DNA from: Spirochaetota bacterium
GTDB lineage: Bacteria; Spirochaetota; JAHITG01
Assembly (NCBI GenBank): GCA_018817865.1
Contig: JAHITG010000218.1
Location: 1 to 5,193, forward strand
Direction of reading: 5' to 3'
Length of the DNA: 5,193 bases
Part shown: piece by piece, positions 1 through 4,917 of the stretch
Position numbering within the stretch: position 1 is the stretch's first letter
How the letters are laid out: each line of letters starts with the position of its first letter
Position numbers and translations under genes: made by a program
The notes under the pieces: model-generated
What the model was told of the DNA's origin: nothing
The model's input: the letters and a program-made list of their open reading frames with translations, nothing else
Database searches by the model: none

Positions 1-2
1 AA

Positions 3-206
3 CAGATCACTGATTCTTTAAAAGATCAAAAAGAGGTACATCTTGTTAATTTTGGATGTTTTAAGGTTGTCAAAAAAAAGAAGACATCTTTTATCAATCC
101 AAAGACCAAACAAGTTTCACATATTAAAGGAGAAAAAAAAGTTAAATTTGTACCATCAAAAAATTTTATTAAATATATTAACGAAGTTAACCATGGAAGA
201 GAATAA
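3..206 (+). CDS. HU/IHF-family DNA-binding protein, C-terminal part (5' end outside window)
   Basis: The reading frame is open from the window edge and ends in TAA at 204-206, giving 67 residues with no start codon in view. The fragment shows the HU/IHF arm pattern: VHLVNFGCF (fragment residues 12-20), then a basic stretch KKKK, then INPKTK (31-36) holding the proline that in this family intercalates into DNA, and finally the closing strand and helix VKFVPSKNFIKYIN (47-60), matching the usual 'vxFkpgKxLkexvN' ending. Family members are about 90-100 residues, so roughly 30 N-terminal residues are missing. HU/IHF proteins act as dimers that bend DNA in the nucleoid; the sequence does not decide between HU and IHF. 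The MerR gene begins 14 bp before this stop codon. Family assignment is confident although the protein is partial. Confidence 0.9.
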   Translation, partial: QITDSLKDQKEVHLVNFGCFKVVKKKKTSFINPKTKQVSHIKGEKKVKFVPSKNFIKYINEVNHGRE

Positions 207-540
207 TCAAGATCAATCTTATTTTACTATCGGCGAGGTCAGTCAGATCGTAGGTGTTCAGCAGCACGTCCTTCGAAACTGGGAAAAAGAGATAGGATTC
301 TTAAAACCTAAAAAAAAGGATTCCGGCCACAGGTTGTACAACCGTAAAGATCTGGAAATTGCAATGAGGATCAAAGAACTCCTTTACGAGGAACTGTATA
401 CGATCCCGGGTGCGAAAAAGAGGCTCTGGTATGAATTGAAAAGAAAAGAGGCTCCGGGAATAACAACGATCCTCCAGCGCATGAAAAATGAGTTAAATGA
501 CCTTCTGAATATGATAAACTCCTCTAAAGAAAAAAATTAA
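193..540 (+). CDS. MerR-family transcriptional regulator
   Basis: A 115-residue protein with an N-terminal MerR winged-helix domain. FTIGEVSQIVGVQQHVLRNWE (residues 11-31) is the helix-turn-helix, the RNWE replacing the more common RYWE. KPKKKDSGHRLYNRKDLE (38-55) is the wing, and RIKELLYEELYTIPGAKKRL (59-78) matches the second helical pair (usual form 'YTI.GAkkrL'). The C-terminus (about 88-115) is a short helical, likely dimerising tail with no cysteine cluster or ligand domain, so no effector can be named. The frame stays open upstream to 43, but that part only shadows the HU gene. ATG 193 is preferred because it leaves a normal short N-terminus. It lacks a clear Shine-Dalgarno sequence and lies inside the HU gene, so translation is probably coupled to HU. 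The HU-MerR pairing suggests a shared operon; the regulated genes are unknown. Confidence 0.9.
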   Translation: MEENNQDQSYFTIGEVSQIVGVQQHVLRNWEKEIGFLKPKKKDSGHRLYNRKDLEIAMRIKELLYEELYTIPGAKKRLWYELKRKEAPGITTILQRMKNELNDLLNMINSSKEKN

Positions 541-577
541 GTGTACGAGAATAGTAGAGAGTAATCAAAAACTGAGC

Positions 578-586
578 AAGGAGGAG
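578..586 (+). promoter_or_regulatory. Strong Shine-Dalgarno sequence for the 40-residue small ORF
   Basis: AAGGAGGAG lies 5 nt before ATG 592. It is the best ribosome-binding site on the plus strand of the window and is the main reason to regard the short ORF that follows as translated. Confidence 0.75.
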
Positions 587-591
587 TCTTA

Positions 592-714
592 ATGAAGAGG
601 GCTTTACCCAGAAAGAGTAAAAAACTTACCGAGACTATTTTCAGCATAAATGATAAAAGATGTGCAGGAGAAAAAATCTTCGATATTTTTTATGCAAATA
701 AAAATATCATATGA
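592..714 (+). CDS. Small basic protein (40 aa), unrecognised, overlapping plsC start
   Basis: A 40-residue ORF beginning MKRALPRKSKKLTE and ending FYANKNII, with stop TGA at 712-714. I do not recognise the sequence. Two direct observations support translation: AAGGAGGAG sits 5 nt before the ATG, and the stop overlaps the plsC start as ATGA (711-714), the classic coupling arrangement. The N-terminal third is strongly basic (K2, R3, R7, K8, K10, K11); there is one cysteine (C24), no membrane segment and no signal peptide. plsC has no good ribosome-binding site of its own, so one plausible role is as a leader cistron that delivers ribosomes to plsC. It could also be a small functional protein, or a remnant of a longer gene. 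Existence is moderately certain; function is unknown. Confidence 0.65.
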   Translation: MKRALPRKSKKLTETIFSINDKRCAGEKIFDIFYANKNII

Positions 715-1442
715 TCATCAATTTTATAATAACACTCTATTTTTATGAATTTTTATTTTTCTCTACGCTATTTCACTTTGTCTTTGCTGTCCTCATATTA
801 CCTTTTCCATTTCTAAAAAAGTACCTTCACCTGTCGCTTAGCGTATCTACTAAAAATATTTTACTCTTTATTTCCGGTTCCACATTAAAATATGTCTCTT
901 CCAAGAACCCGTCATTCAATACAAAAAAACCGGTACTGATCGTATGTAATCATCAAAGCTTGTTTGATATTCTCGTCATCTTCTCGATCTTTGCCAATAA
1001 ACTCAGATTCAGCTGGGTAATTAAAAAATCACTCTTCAATATACCGTTCTTTGGAACTGTTATCAGCACTGCAGGATATATTAAACTTGACAGAAAGAAT
1101 AAATATAAAGCATATAAAGCTATAAAAAAGGCCATTCATACAATTAAAAAAAATATTTCCGTAGCTATCTTCCCTGAAGGAACAAGGTCATTATCAGACA
1201 CTATCCAGGAATTTAAATCCGGTAGTATGGTTATTGCAACCAATACCGGCGTCCCCATATTACCCGTCATATTAAAAAATACTCTCTATATAAATCAGAA
1301 GGGATCATTTCTAATAAACCCGCAGCCAATAAAAATAAAGATACTGGAACCGATCATGATCAGCAGTAAAATGAAGAAAGATCAGAACAGCATGCTCTTG
1401 AATATCAGGAAAAAGATGCTGAAAGAATATAATTCAATGTGA
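711..1442 (+). CDS. plsC: 1-acyl-sn-glycerol-3-phosphate acyltransferase (PlsC family)
   Basis: A 243-residue membrane-bound acyltransferase of the usual PlsC length. The family converts lysophosphatidic acid to phosphatidic acid using acyl-ACP or acyl-CoA, the second acylation of phospholipid synthesis, at the cytoplasmic membrane. All four family motifs are present: I, NHQSLFD (80-86, catalytic H81 and D86 of HxxxxD); II, GYIKLDR (122-128); III, FPEGTRS (154-160, glycerophosphate binding); IV, VPILPV (181-186). A hydrophobic stretch at about 4-34 is the likely membrane anchor, and the C-terminus is lysine-rich. The ATG at 711 overlaps the stop of the preceding small ORF (ATGA) and has no clear Shine-Dalgarno sequence, so translation is probably coupled. 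The gene ends 7 bp from the converging PEBP-family gene. Exact acyl-acceptor specificity cannot be read from the sequence. Confidence 0.92.
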   Translation: MIINFIITLYFYEFLFFSTLFHFVFAVLILPFPFLKKYLHLSLSVSTKNILLFISGSTLKYVSSKNPSFNTKKPVLIVCNHQSLFDILVIFSIFANKLRFSWVIKKSLFNIPFFGTVISTAGYIKLDRKNKYKAYKAIKKAIHTIKKNISVAIFPEGTRSLSDTIQEFKSGSMVIATNTGVPILPVILKNTLYINQKGSFLINPQPIKIKILEPIMISSKMKKDQNSMLLNIRKKMLKEYNSM

Positions 1443-1449
1443 TATAAAT

Positions 1450-1914
1450 TCAACTCCGTGAGTATTTTCCCGTCAACTGTCCTTTTGCCAGGATATGACT
1501 TTCCATTGCTTTAATAAGATCAAACTTTGTAATACCGGAATCAAGCTCTAAATTCGTGTTTAAAGCAAAAACTTTAAAAAAGTACCTGTGAACAGTTCTT
1601 CCGGGCGGACAGGGCCCTCCATATCCTATTCGATTAAAGTCATTGACCCCCTGTTTCGCTCCGTTCGGAAGAGCTTTATCAGCCGGTATTCCATCAGCTA
1701 ACCGTTTGATATTTCCGGAAAGGTTAAAAAGGACCCAGTGGACCCACTCCCCTGCCGGAGCATCAGGATCATCACATATAACAGCTATGGATCTGGTCCC
1801 ATCCGGGACTTTTGACCATTCTAAAGCAGGAGAAAGATCATCACCGTCACACGTATGCTTTGCCGGGATCATCTCCCCATCCTGAAAAGAAGGACTGGAA
1901 ATCTGCAGCTCCAT
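1450..1914 (-). CDS. YbhB/YbcL family (PEBP, Raf-kinase-inhibitor-like) protein
   Basis: A 154-residue single-domain protein of the bacterial phosphatidylethanolamine-binding-protein family, at its normal length. Hallmarks in order: HTCDGDDLSPALEW (20-33), CDDPDAPAGEWVHWVLFN (47-64), carrying the DPDAP ligand-pocket motif, GYGGPCPPG (97-105) with the following HRYFFKVFALN (109-119), and the closing HILAKGQLTGKYSR (140-153). No signal peptide is visible, so it is predicted cytoplasmic. The family binds anionic, phosphate-like ligands in its pocket, but the physiological role in bacteria is poorly defined, and no specific substrate is claimed here. The start is well supported: AGGAGGG at 1921-1927 lies 6 nt before the ATG. 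It lies 77 bp downstream of dacB on the same strand, so it may be read through from dacB or have its own promoter; I see no clear promoter or terminator in that gap. Confidence 0.93.
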   Translation of the reverse strand: MELQISSPSFQDGEMIPAKHTCDGDDLSPALEWSKVPDGTRSIAVICDDPDAPAGEWVHWVLFNLSGNIKRLADGIPADKALPNGAKQGVNDFNRIGYGGPCPPGRTVHRYFFKVFALNTNLELDSGITKFDLIKAMESHILAKGQLTGKYSRS

Positions 1915-1991
1915 ATGCTACCCTCCTGTTACTTATTGTTTTTTCAGTGAACAAAGGAATATTAACAATATACAGCTTTGGGATAATATTT

Positions 1992-3473
1992 CTATATTTT
2001 TTTAATTGGATATATCTCTTTTAAACTGTTAACTATTGCAGTAAGGATGGGATTCGTTAAGGTGCCTGAATATGTCATCGGACCCGGACGCTTACGATTT
2101 GCCAGAACAGCAAAAGAGAAGGCAGGACCGGATTCTATCAAAATATATCCGATCACCGTATTCACACCGCTGACAGAGAGGGTTCCTGTTTTTACTAATA
2201 CTTTAATATGGTCCGGCGGTACGGGGATCATGGCATGAGGATGATGCCCCTGAAGAGCAAGAGTCGGCAATAGTGCCTTCCTTATTTTTCTGTCCTTATA
2301 AAAATAGTTCAATGACTTTACAAAATTATATGCGGAAAATCGGTTATTAACGGATAAACCGCTTGCATCCCCTATTGAAAATTCATTCTCCTTCATTCCA
2401 ATATCCAGGATACAGAACTTTTTTAGAACTTTCAGTCCCTTTTCTCTTGTTCCGGGGAGAGAAATAAACTCGGCACCCAGAACTTTATTCAGTGTTTCAG
2501 CTATAACATTGTTGCTCTCCTGGTTCATGACCCGTACTGTCTCTTTCAAGGGTACGGATCTGATCTCAGAGAGGATATCTGCATTCTCAGGTGTTCGTCC
2601 CTCCCTGATCTTTCCGGTAATAATGATCCCCTTCTTTTTACATATCACCTGCAATATAGTTGCCGTGAACAGTCCCGGCCGGGAAACTCCCAGATGAACA
2701 TAATGATACTTTTTATCCCACCTTGTGATGGTGCCCTGAATATTGAAATGATCACCCCAGTTATACTCTTTAAAAGTCATCACAGGCCGGCCCGGCTGAT
2801 CAATATCAGCCACTTTCACATTATAGGTAAGTCTGGCATAAGAAGTTTCAGGATTTAAAAAAAGCTTGGCAGGTGAGCCATCAATGACCCGGACATCGAT
2901 CCAGTTGTAATTTAAATTCAATGCACCGGGAGGGGCATACAGGTTTCGGGCGTTGGGTTTATATCGATTCTCTTCTTTATCTAAATAGGAGACATCATAA
3001 ATAATATCACCGTTTATCCGTTTCAAACCCTTTTTTCTTAACTGATCTACTGCATCATGAATATTATCTATTTTAAGGCCGGGATCACCTTTCCCGGATA
3101 TATAGAGGTTTCCGTTCAGAGTATCTCCGGATAATCTGCCGTCTGTGAGTAGAGGGGTCTTAAACTGATGGTCCGGTCCCAATTTCACAAGACTGACAGC
3201 TGATGAGATCACTTTAAATGTTGAAGCCGTGATATACGGTCTTTTCTCATCTCTCTTGAACAGGATATTCTCATTATCAGCAGTCGTGATCAGTATTCCA
3301 ACATTCACGTCATTAAAAATATCACTTTCCAGTGTCCTGGAAATATTTTTATTAAGGTTATTCTGAATGGATCGGATCTGTATACCCGAGATAGTGCTTT
3401 TTTGTTCAGGGGAACAGGAGATAAGATAACACTGCACGATCAGAAATATTAGTAAAAGAAGTTTAAACTTCAT
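1992..3473 (-). CDS. dacB: D-alanyl-D-alanine carboxypeptidase/endopeptidase, PBP4 type (peptidase S13), predicted lipoprotein
   Basis: A 493-residue penicillin-binding protein of the S13 family (E. coli DacB is of similar length), which trims or cleaves peptidoglycan cross-links in the periplasm. All three active-site motifs are present: STFK (84-87, nucleophile S84, K87), SNN (320-322) and KTG (428-430). The S13-type GDASGLS (368-374) precedes the last one. The long insertion between the first two motifs, with ISGKGDPGL (125-133) and an RNLYAPPGALNLN stretch (176-188), is typical of PBP4 enzymes. The N-terminus is basic and then hydrophobic and ends in LISC (17-20), a good lipobox, so it is predicted to be acylated at C20; E. 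coli PBP4 instead is soluble. The start codon follows the upstream lipoprotein stop by 8 bp with only a T-run between and no Shine-Dalgarno sequence, suggesting coupled translation. Confidence 0.93.
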   Translation of the reverse strand: MKFKLLLLIFLIVQCYLISCSPEQKSTISGIQIRSIQNNLNKNISRTLESDIFNDVNVGILITTADNENILFKRDEKRPYITASTFKVISSAVSLVKLGPDHQFKTPLLTDGRLSGDTLNGNLYISGKGDPGLKIDNIHDAVDQLRKKGLKRINGDIIYDVSYLDKEENRYKPNARNLYAPPGALNLNYNWIDVRVIDGSPAKLFLNPETSYARLTYNVKVADIDQPGRPVMTFKEYNWGDHFNIQGTITRWDKKYHYVHLGVSRPGLFTATILQVICKKKGIIITGKIREGRTPENADILSEIRSVPLKETVRVMNQESNNVIAETLNKVLGAEFISLPGTREKGLKVLKKFCILDIGMKENEFSIGDASGLSVNNRFSAYNFVKSLNYFYKDRKIRKALLPTLALQGHHPHAMIPVPPDHIKVLVKTGTLSVSGVNTVIGYILIESGPAFSFAVLANRKRPGPMTYSGTLTNPILTAIVNSLKEIYPIKKI

Positions 3474-3481
3474 AAAAAAAA

Positions 3482-3895
3482 TTACTGCATTGTTTGAGCA
3501 AGCCGAATAGTTGCTTTTTGAACTTCAGGTTCATTAACATAAATACTTAGTTTTTGCGCTGAAACCCGGCTCATTTTAGCTCCTATCATGCCTAACTTTT
3601 CAATACTCTCTTTCAGTTCTGTTGGCGGTTCTTTTTTATCCTTTAGTTCAGGATACTTCATTTCCATCTTCTTCATTTCCGGTATCAGTTTTTCCATTTT
3701 ATCGGCTAATGCATTAATAGCATCAGCAGCGTCGTCTGCTTTCATCGTATTCTCCAGGTCTGAAATAAAGGATTCCTGAGCTTCCATCACTTTACTAAAG
3801 AGAATCTTCATATCATTGTATTTACCGCTTTTAGAACACCCGATAGAGAATGCTAAAAGAACAAAAATAACCGGTATTATTAATTTTTTGTACAT
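3482..3895 (-). CDS. Small helical lipoprotein, function unknown
   Basis: A 137-residue protein I cannot assign to a named family. The N-terminus MYKKLIIPVIFVLLAFSIGC is a lipoprotein signal with lipobox SIGC (17-20), so the mature protein of about 118 residues starts at C20. The rest is charged, methionine-rich and predicted almost wholly alpha-helical, possibly a helical bundle or coiled coil. It is rich in K, E and M (for example EKLIPEMKKMEMKYPEL) and has no cysteine after C20. The frame stays open to an ATG at 3928, but the start at 3895 is chosen because AAGGAGGAG lies just upstream and because it places the basic residues at the head of the signal. It ends 8 bp before dacB, so a cell-envelope role alongside the PBP4-like enzyme is plausible but only inferred from position. 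Confidence 0.8.
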   Translation of the reverse strand: MYKKLIIPVIFVLLAFSIGCSKSGKYNDMKILFSKVMEAQESFISDLENTMKADDAADAINALADKMEKLIPEMKKMEMKYPELKDKKEPPTELKESIEKLGMIGAKMSRVSAQKLSIYVNEPEVQKATIRLAQTMQ

Positions 3896-3897
3896 AA

Positions 3898-3906
3898 CTC
3901 CTCCTT
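3898..3906 (-). promoter_or_regulatory. Shine-Dalgarno sequence deciding the start of the small lipoprotein
   Basis: On the minus strand AAGGAGGAG is followed by TT and then ATG (3895-3893). It selects the internal methionine over the ATG 33 nt upstream (3928), which would place the Shine-Dalgarno sequence inside the coding region. The same nine bases precede the small ORF at 592. Confidence 0.75.
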
Positions 3907-3949
3907 CACTTATTAGAAATATTTTCAAACTTGGAATAAAGACTTAATT

Positions 3950-4023
3950 TACGCCCGACAGGATTCGAACCTGTGGCCCTCGGATTAGAAATCCGATGCT
4001 CTATCCAGCTGAGCTACGGGCGC
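3950..4023 (-). tRNA. tRNA-Arg (anticodon TCT)
   Basis: A complete 74-nt cloverleaf on the minus strand: acceptor GCGCCCG pairing with CGGGCGT (the first pair is G-U), D-arm GCTC...GAGC with AGCTGGATA loop, anticodon stem TCGGA/TCCGA with loop TTTCTAA (anticodon TCT, reading AGA), T-arm ACAGG-TTCGAAT-CCTGT, and discriminator A. CCA is not encoded; the genome sequence continues AAT, so a CCA-adding enzyme is needed. It lies 114 bp downstream of tRNA-Pro, an interval that holds a partial copy of its own 5' end and a hairpin element. The likely transcript starts at the promoter before tRNA-Pro. No clear intrinsic terminator follows; the small lipoprotein starts 54 bp further on. Confidence 0.97.
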
Positions 4024-4029
4024 AACAAA
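4009..4029 (-). repeat. Direct repeat copy 1: 5' end of intact tRNA-Arg plus 6 nt of leader
   Basis: A 21-bp segment covering the acceptor 5' strand and the start of the D-arm of the intact tRNA-Arg, plus the preceding TTTGTT. It is identical to 4115-4135, and the flanking bases differ on both sides. The copies are offset by 106 bp. Confidence 0.9.
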
Positions 4030-4061
4030 CAAAACAATTTCATACCATAATAATGTTCCAA

Positions 4062-4102
4062 CTGAGGCAAAATTCCTGCGTCCATGCGAATTTTGCACTC
4101 AG
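4062..4102. repeat. Inverted repeat 1 (14-bp stem with one bulge) between tRNA genes
   Basis: On the plus strand CTGAGGCAAAATTC (4062-4075) faces GAATTTTGC (4088-4096), an unpaired A (4097) and CTCAG (4098-4102). The 9-bp inner part and the 5-bp outer part are both perfectly complementary, with a 12-nt loop. The structure is symmetrical enough to form in RNA from either strand. There is no T-run after it on the minus (transcribed) strand, so it does not look like an intrinsic terminator. It shares its CTCAG arm with the second inverted repeat, so the two full stems exclude each other. Confidence 0.85.
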
Positions 4103-4119
4103 GCCATCCCTGGCCTGAG
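4098..4119. repeat. Inverted repeat 2 (perfect 9-bp stem, 4-nt loop) overlapping the tRNA fragment
   Basis: On the plus strand CTCAGGCCA (4098-4106), loop TCCC, TGGCCTGAG (4111-4119) form a perfect GC-rich hairpin. Its right arm contains the CTGAG that also begins the second copy of the tRNA-Arg 5' segment, and its left arm overlaps the outer stem of inverted repeat 1. Together the two form a compact REP- or MITE-like double hairpin, far more GC-rich than the surrounding spacer. Confidence 0.85.
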
Positions 4120-4135
4120 CTACGGGCGCAACAAA
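4115..4135 (-). pseudogene. Truncated duplicate of the tRNA-Arg 5' end (direct repeat copy 2)
   Basis: Identical over 21 bp to 4009-4029. On the minus strand it reads TTTGTT, then the acceptor 5' strand GCGCCCG, TA and GCTCAG, and then runs into the hairpin element instead of the D-loop. It lacks the anticodon and T-arms, so it cannot be a tRNA. It begins 2 nt after the 3' end of tRNA-Pro, which suggests that tRNA-Arg originally followed tRNA-Pro by 8 nt before the insertion or duplication. Confidence 0.8.
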
Positions 4136-4137
4136 TG

Positions 4138-4211
4138 TCGGGATGGGGAGACTTGAACTCCCGGCTTCTTGCTCCCAAGGCAAGCGCGCTAGCCAACTGC
4201 GCCACATCCCG
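4138..4211 (-). tRNA. tRNA-Pro (anticodon TGG)
   Basis: A complete 74-nt cloverleaf on the minus strand: acceptor CGGGATG pairing with CATCCCG, D-arm GCGC...GCGC with AGTTGGCTA loop, anticodon stem CTTGC/GCAAG with loop CTTGGGA (anticodon TGG, reading CCA and, by wobble, other CCN codons), T-arm GGGAG-TTCAAGT-CTCCC, and discriminator A. The C1-G72 pair and the GGG after the anticodon loop start are typical of bacterial tRNA-Pro. CCA is not encoded. It is the first gene after the promoter at 4283-4310, with a leader of about 65 nt. Confidence 0.97.
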
Positions 4212-4282
4212 TATTTGATAATAATTACTTTCCATTGCGTACAAGCGTACACAATTGCTTTAGTACTCTTGAGTGCTTGAAA

Positions 4283-4310
4283 ATAATAATACTATTAATT
4301 ATGATGTCAA
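4283..4310 (-). promoter_or_regulatory. Sigma70-type promoter of the tRNA-Pro/tRNA-Arg operon
   Basis: On the minus strand a perfect -35 TTGACA (4310-4305), a 16-nt spacer and -10 TATTAT (4288-4283) predict transcription starting near 4276. The -35 box begins at the base right after the gmhA stop codon (TAA, 4313-4311). The spacer and surroundings are AT-rich, as in strong stable-RNA promoters, and the position upstream of the two tRNAs fits. No terminator is visible between gmhA and the tRNAs, so gmhA transcripts could also read through. Confidence 0.8.
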
Positions 4311-4889
4311 TTACTTTTTTGACCCCATTTCTATTAAATGACATAAGATATGAATGATCGTAATATGGGATTCCTGGATATGCCATGTCCTTTCGTCCGG
4401 TACTATAATAGAGTGATCAGATATCTCCTTCATTCTACCACCCTTACGGCCTAAAAGGGAAATAGTAATTAATCCCTTCTTTTTGGCTACTGTCAGAGCC
4501 TCAATACAATTCTTTGAATTACCTGAAGTGCTTATTGTAAACAGGATATCCCCCTTCTGTCCCAATGCTTCCACCTGTCGCGAGAAAATCGTTTCAAAAG
4601 AATGATCATTAGACCATGCGGTTATTAAAGATGTATCAGTAGACAAAGCGATCGAAGGAAAAGGATCCCGATCAGTCATAAACCTTCCGACCAACTCAGC
4701 TGAAAAATGCTGGGAATCCGCAGCACTTCCACCATTACCGCAAATTAAGAGCTTATGGCCTTCTTTAAAAGTTTTAATGATAAGTTCAGCCACACTGGAG
4801 ATCATTTCAGGTATATCTTTTGTCAGCAATGACTTTTTAACTTCTATACTGCTTTCGATCAATTGATGTATTTGTTGTATGTCTGCCAT
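4311..4889 (-). CDS. gmhA: Phosphoheptose isomerase (sedoheptulose-7-phosphate isomerase)
   Basis: A 192-residue SIS-domain protein that converts sedoheptulose 7-phosphate to D-glycero-D-manno-heptose 7-phosphate, the first step toward ADP- or GDP-heptose for lipopolysaccharide core or other surface glycans. It acts in the cytoplasm as a tetramer. Family motifs: CGNGGSAADSQHFSAELVGRF (50-70), LSTDTSLITAWSND (82-95), ISTSGNS (119-125) and HIQESHITIIH (170-180). The expected metal and catalytic residues H61, E65, Q172 and H180 are all present and match E. coli GmhA numbering. Start: AAGGAG (4900-4895) lies 5 nt before ATG 4889; the in-frame GTG at 4895 overlaps this ribosome-binding site and is rejected. 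The related DiaA protein is the main alternative, but the intact catalytic set favours GmhA. A gene of unknown function ends 28 bp upstream, likely in the same operon. Confidence 0.9.
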   Translation of the reverse strand: MADIQQIHQLIESSIEVKKSLLTKDIPEMISSVAELIIKTFKEGHKLLICGNGGSAADSQHFSAELVGRFMTDRDPFPSIALSTDTSLITAWSNDHSFETIFSRQVEALGQKGDILFTISTSGNSKNCIEALTVAKKKGLITISLLGRKGGRMKEISDHSIIVPDERTWHIQESHITIIHILCHLIEMGSKK

Positions 4890-4917
4890 ATTCACTCCTT
4901 ATTATTAATGTGTATGA

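Noticed and set aside
43..192. N-terminal 50-residue extension of the MerR frame
   Set aside because: It is the HU gene read in another frame; the MerR domain begins normally from ATG 193.
953..1135. Minus-strand ORF inside plsC
   Set aside because: It lies opposite conserved PlsC coding sequence, shows no ribosome-binding site and matches no family.
1915..1991. Possible terminator or promoter between dacB and the PEBP-family gene
   Set aside because: Only a weak 5-bp AT stem with a 3-nt loop and no convincing -35/-10 pair; too weak to annotate.
1643..2024. Plus-strand ORFs of 80 and 70 codons across the PEBP-family gene
   Set aside because: They are antisense shadows of a well-conserved gene; the second runs into AT-rich intergenic sequence.
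2047..2697. Plus-strand ORFs opposite dacB
   Set aside because: Antisense shadows of dacB, whose three catalytic motifs are intact on the minus strand.
3588..3779. Serine- and phenylalanine-rich plus-strand ORF opposite the small lipoprotein
   Set aside because: The composition is what results from reading the K/E-rich helical gene in antisense.
3907..3949. Possible terminator after tRNA-Arg or promoter for the lipoprotein
   Set aside because: AT-rich sequence without a stable stem or a well-spaced pair of promoter boxes.
4062..4102. Inverted repeat 1 as an intrinsic terminator between the tRNAs
   Set aside because: No T-run follows the stem on the transcribed strand, and an intact tRNA-Arg without an obvious promoter of its own lies downstream.
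4014..4252. Two overlapping minus-strand ORFs of 70 and 76 codons
   Set aside because: They run across both tRNA genes and the hairpin element. Their translations are tRNA sequence read as protein, with no ribosome-binding site.
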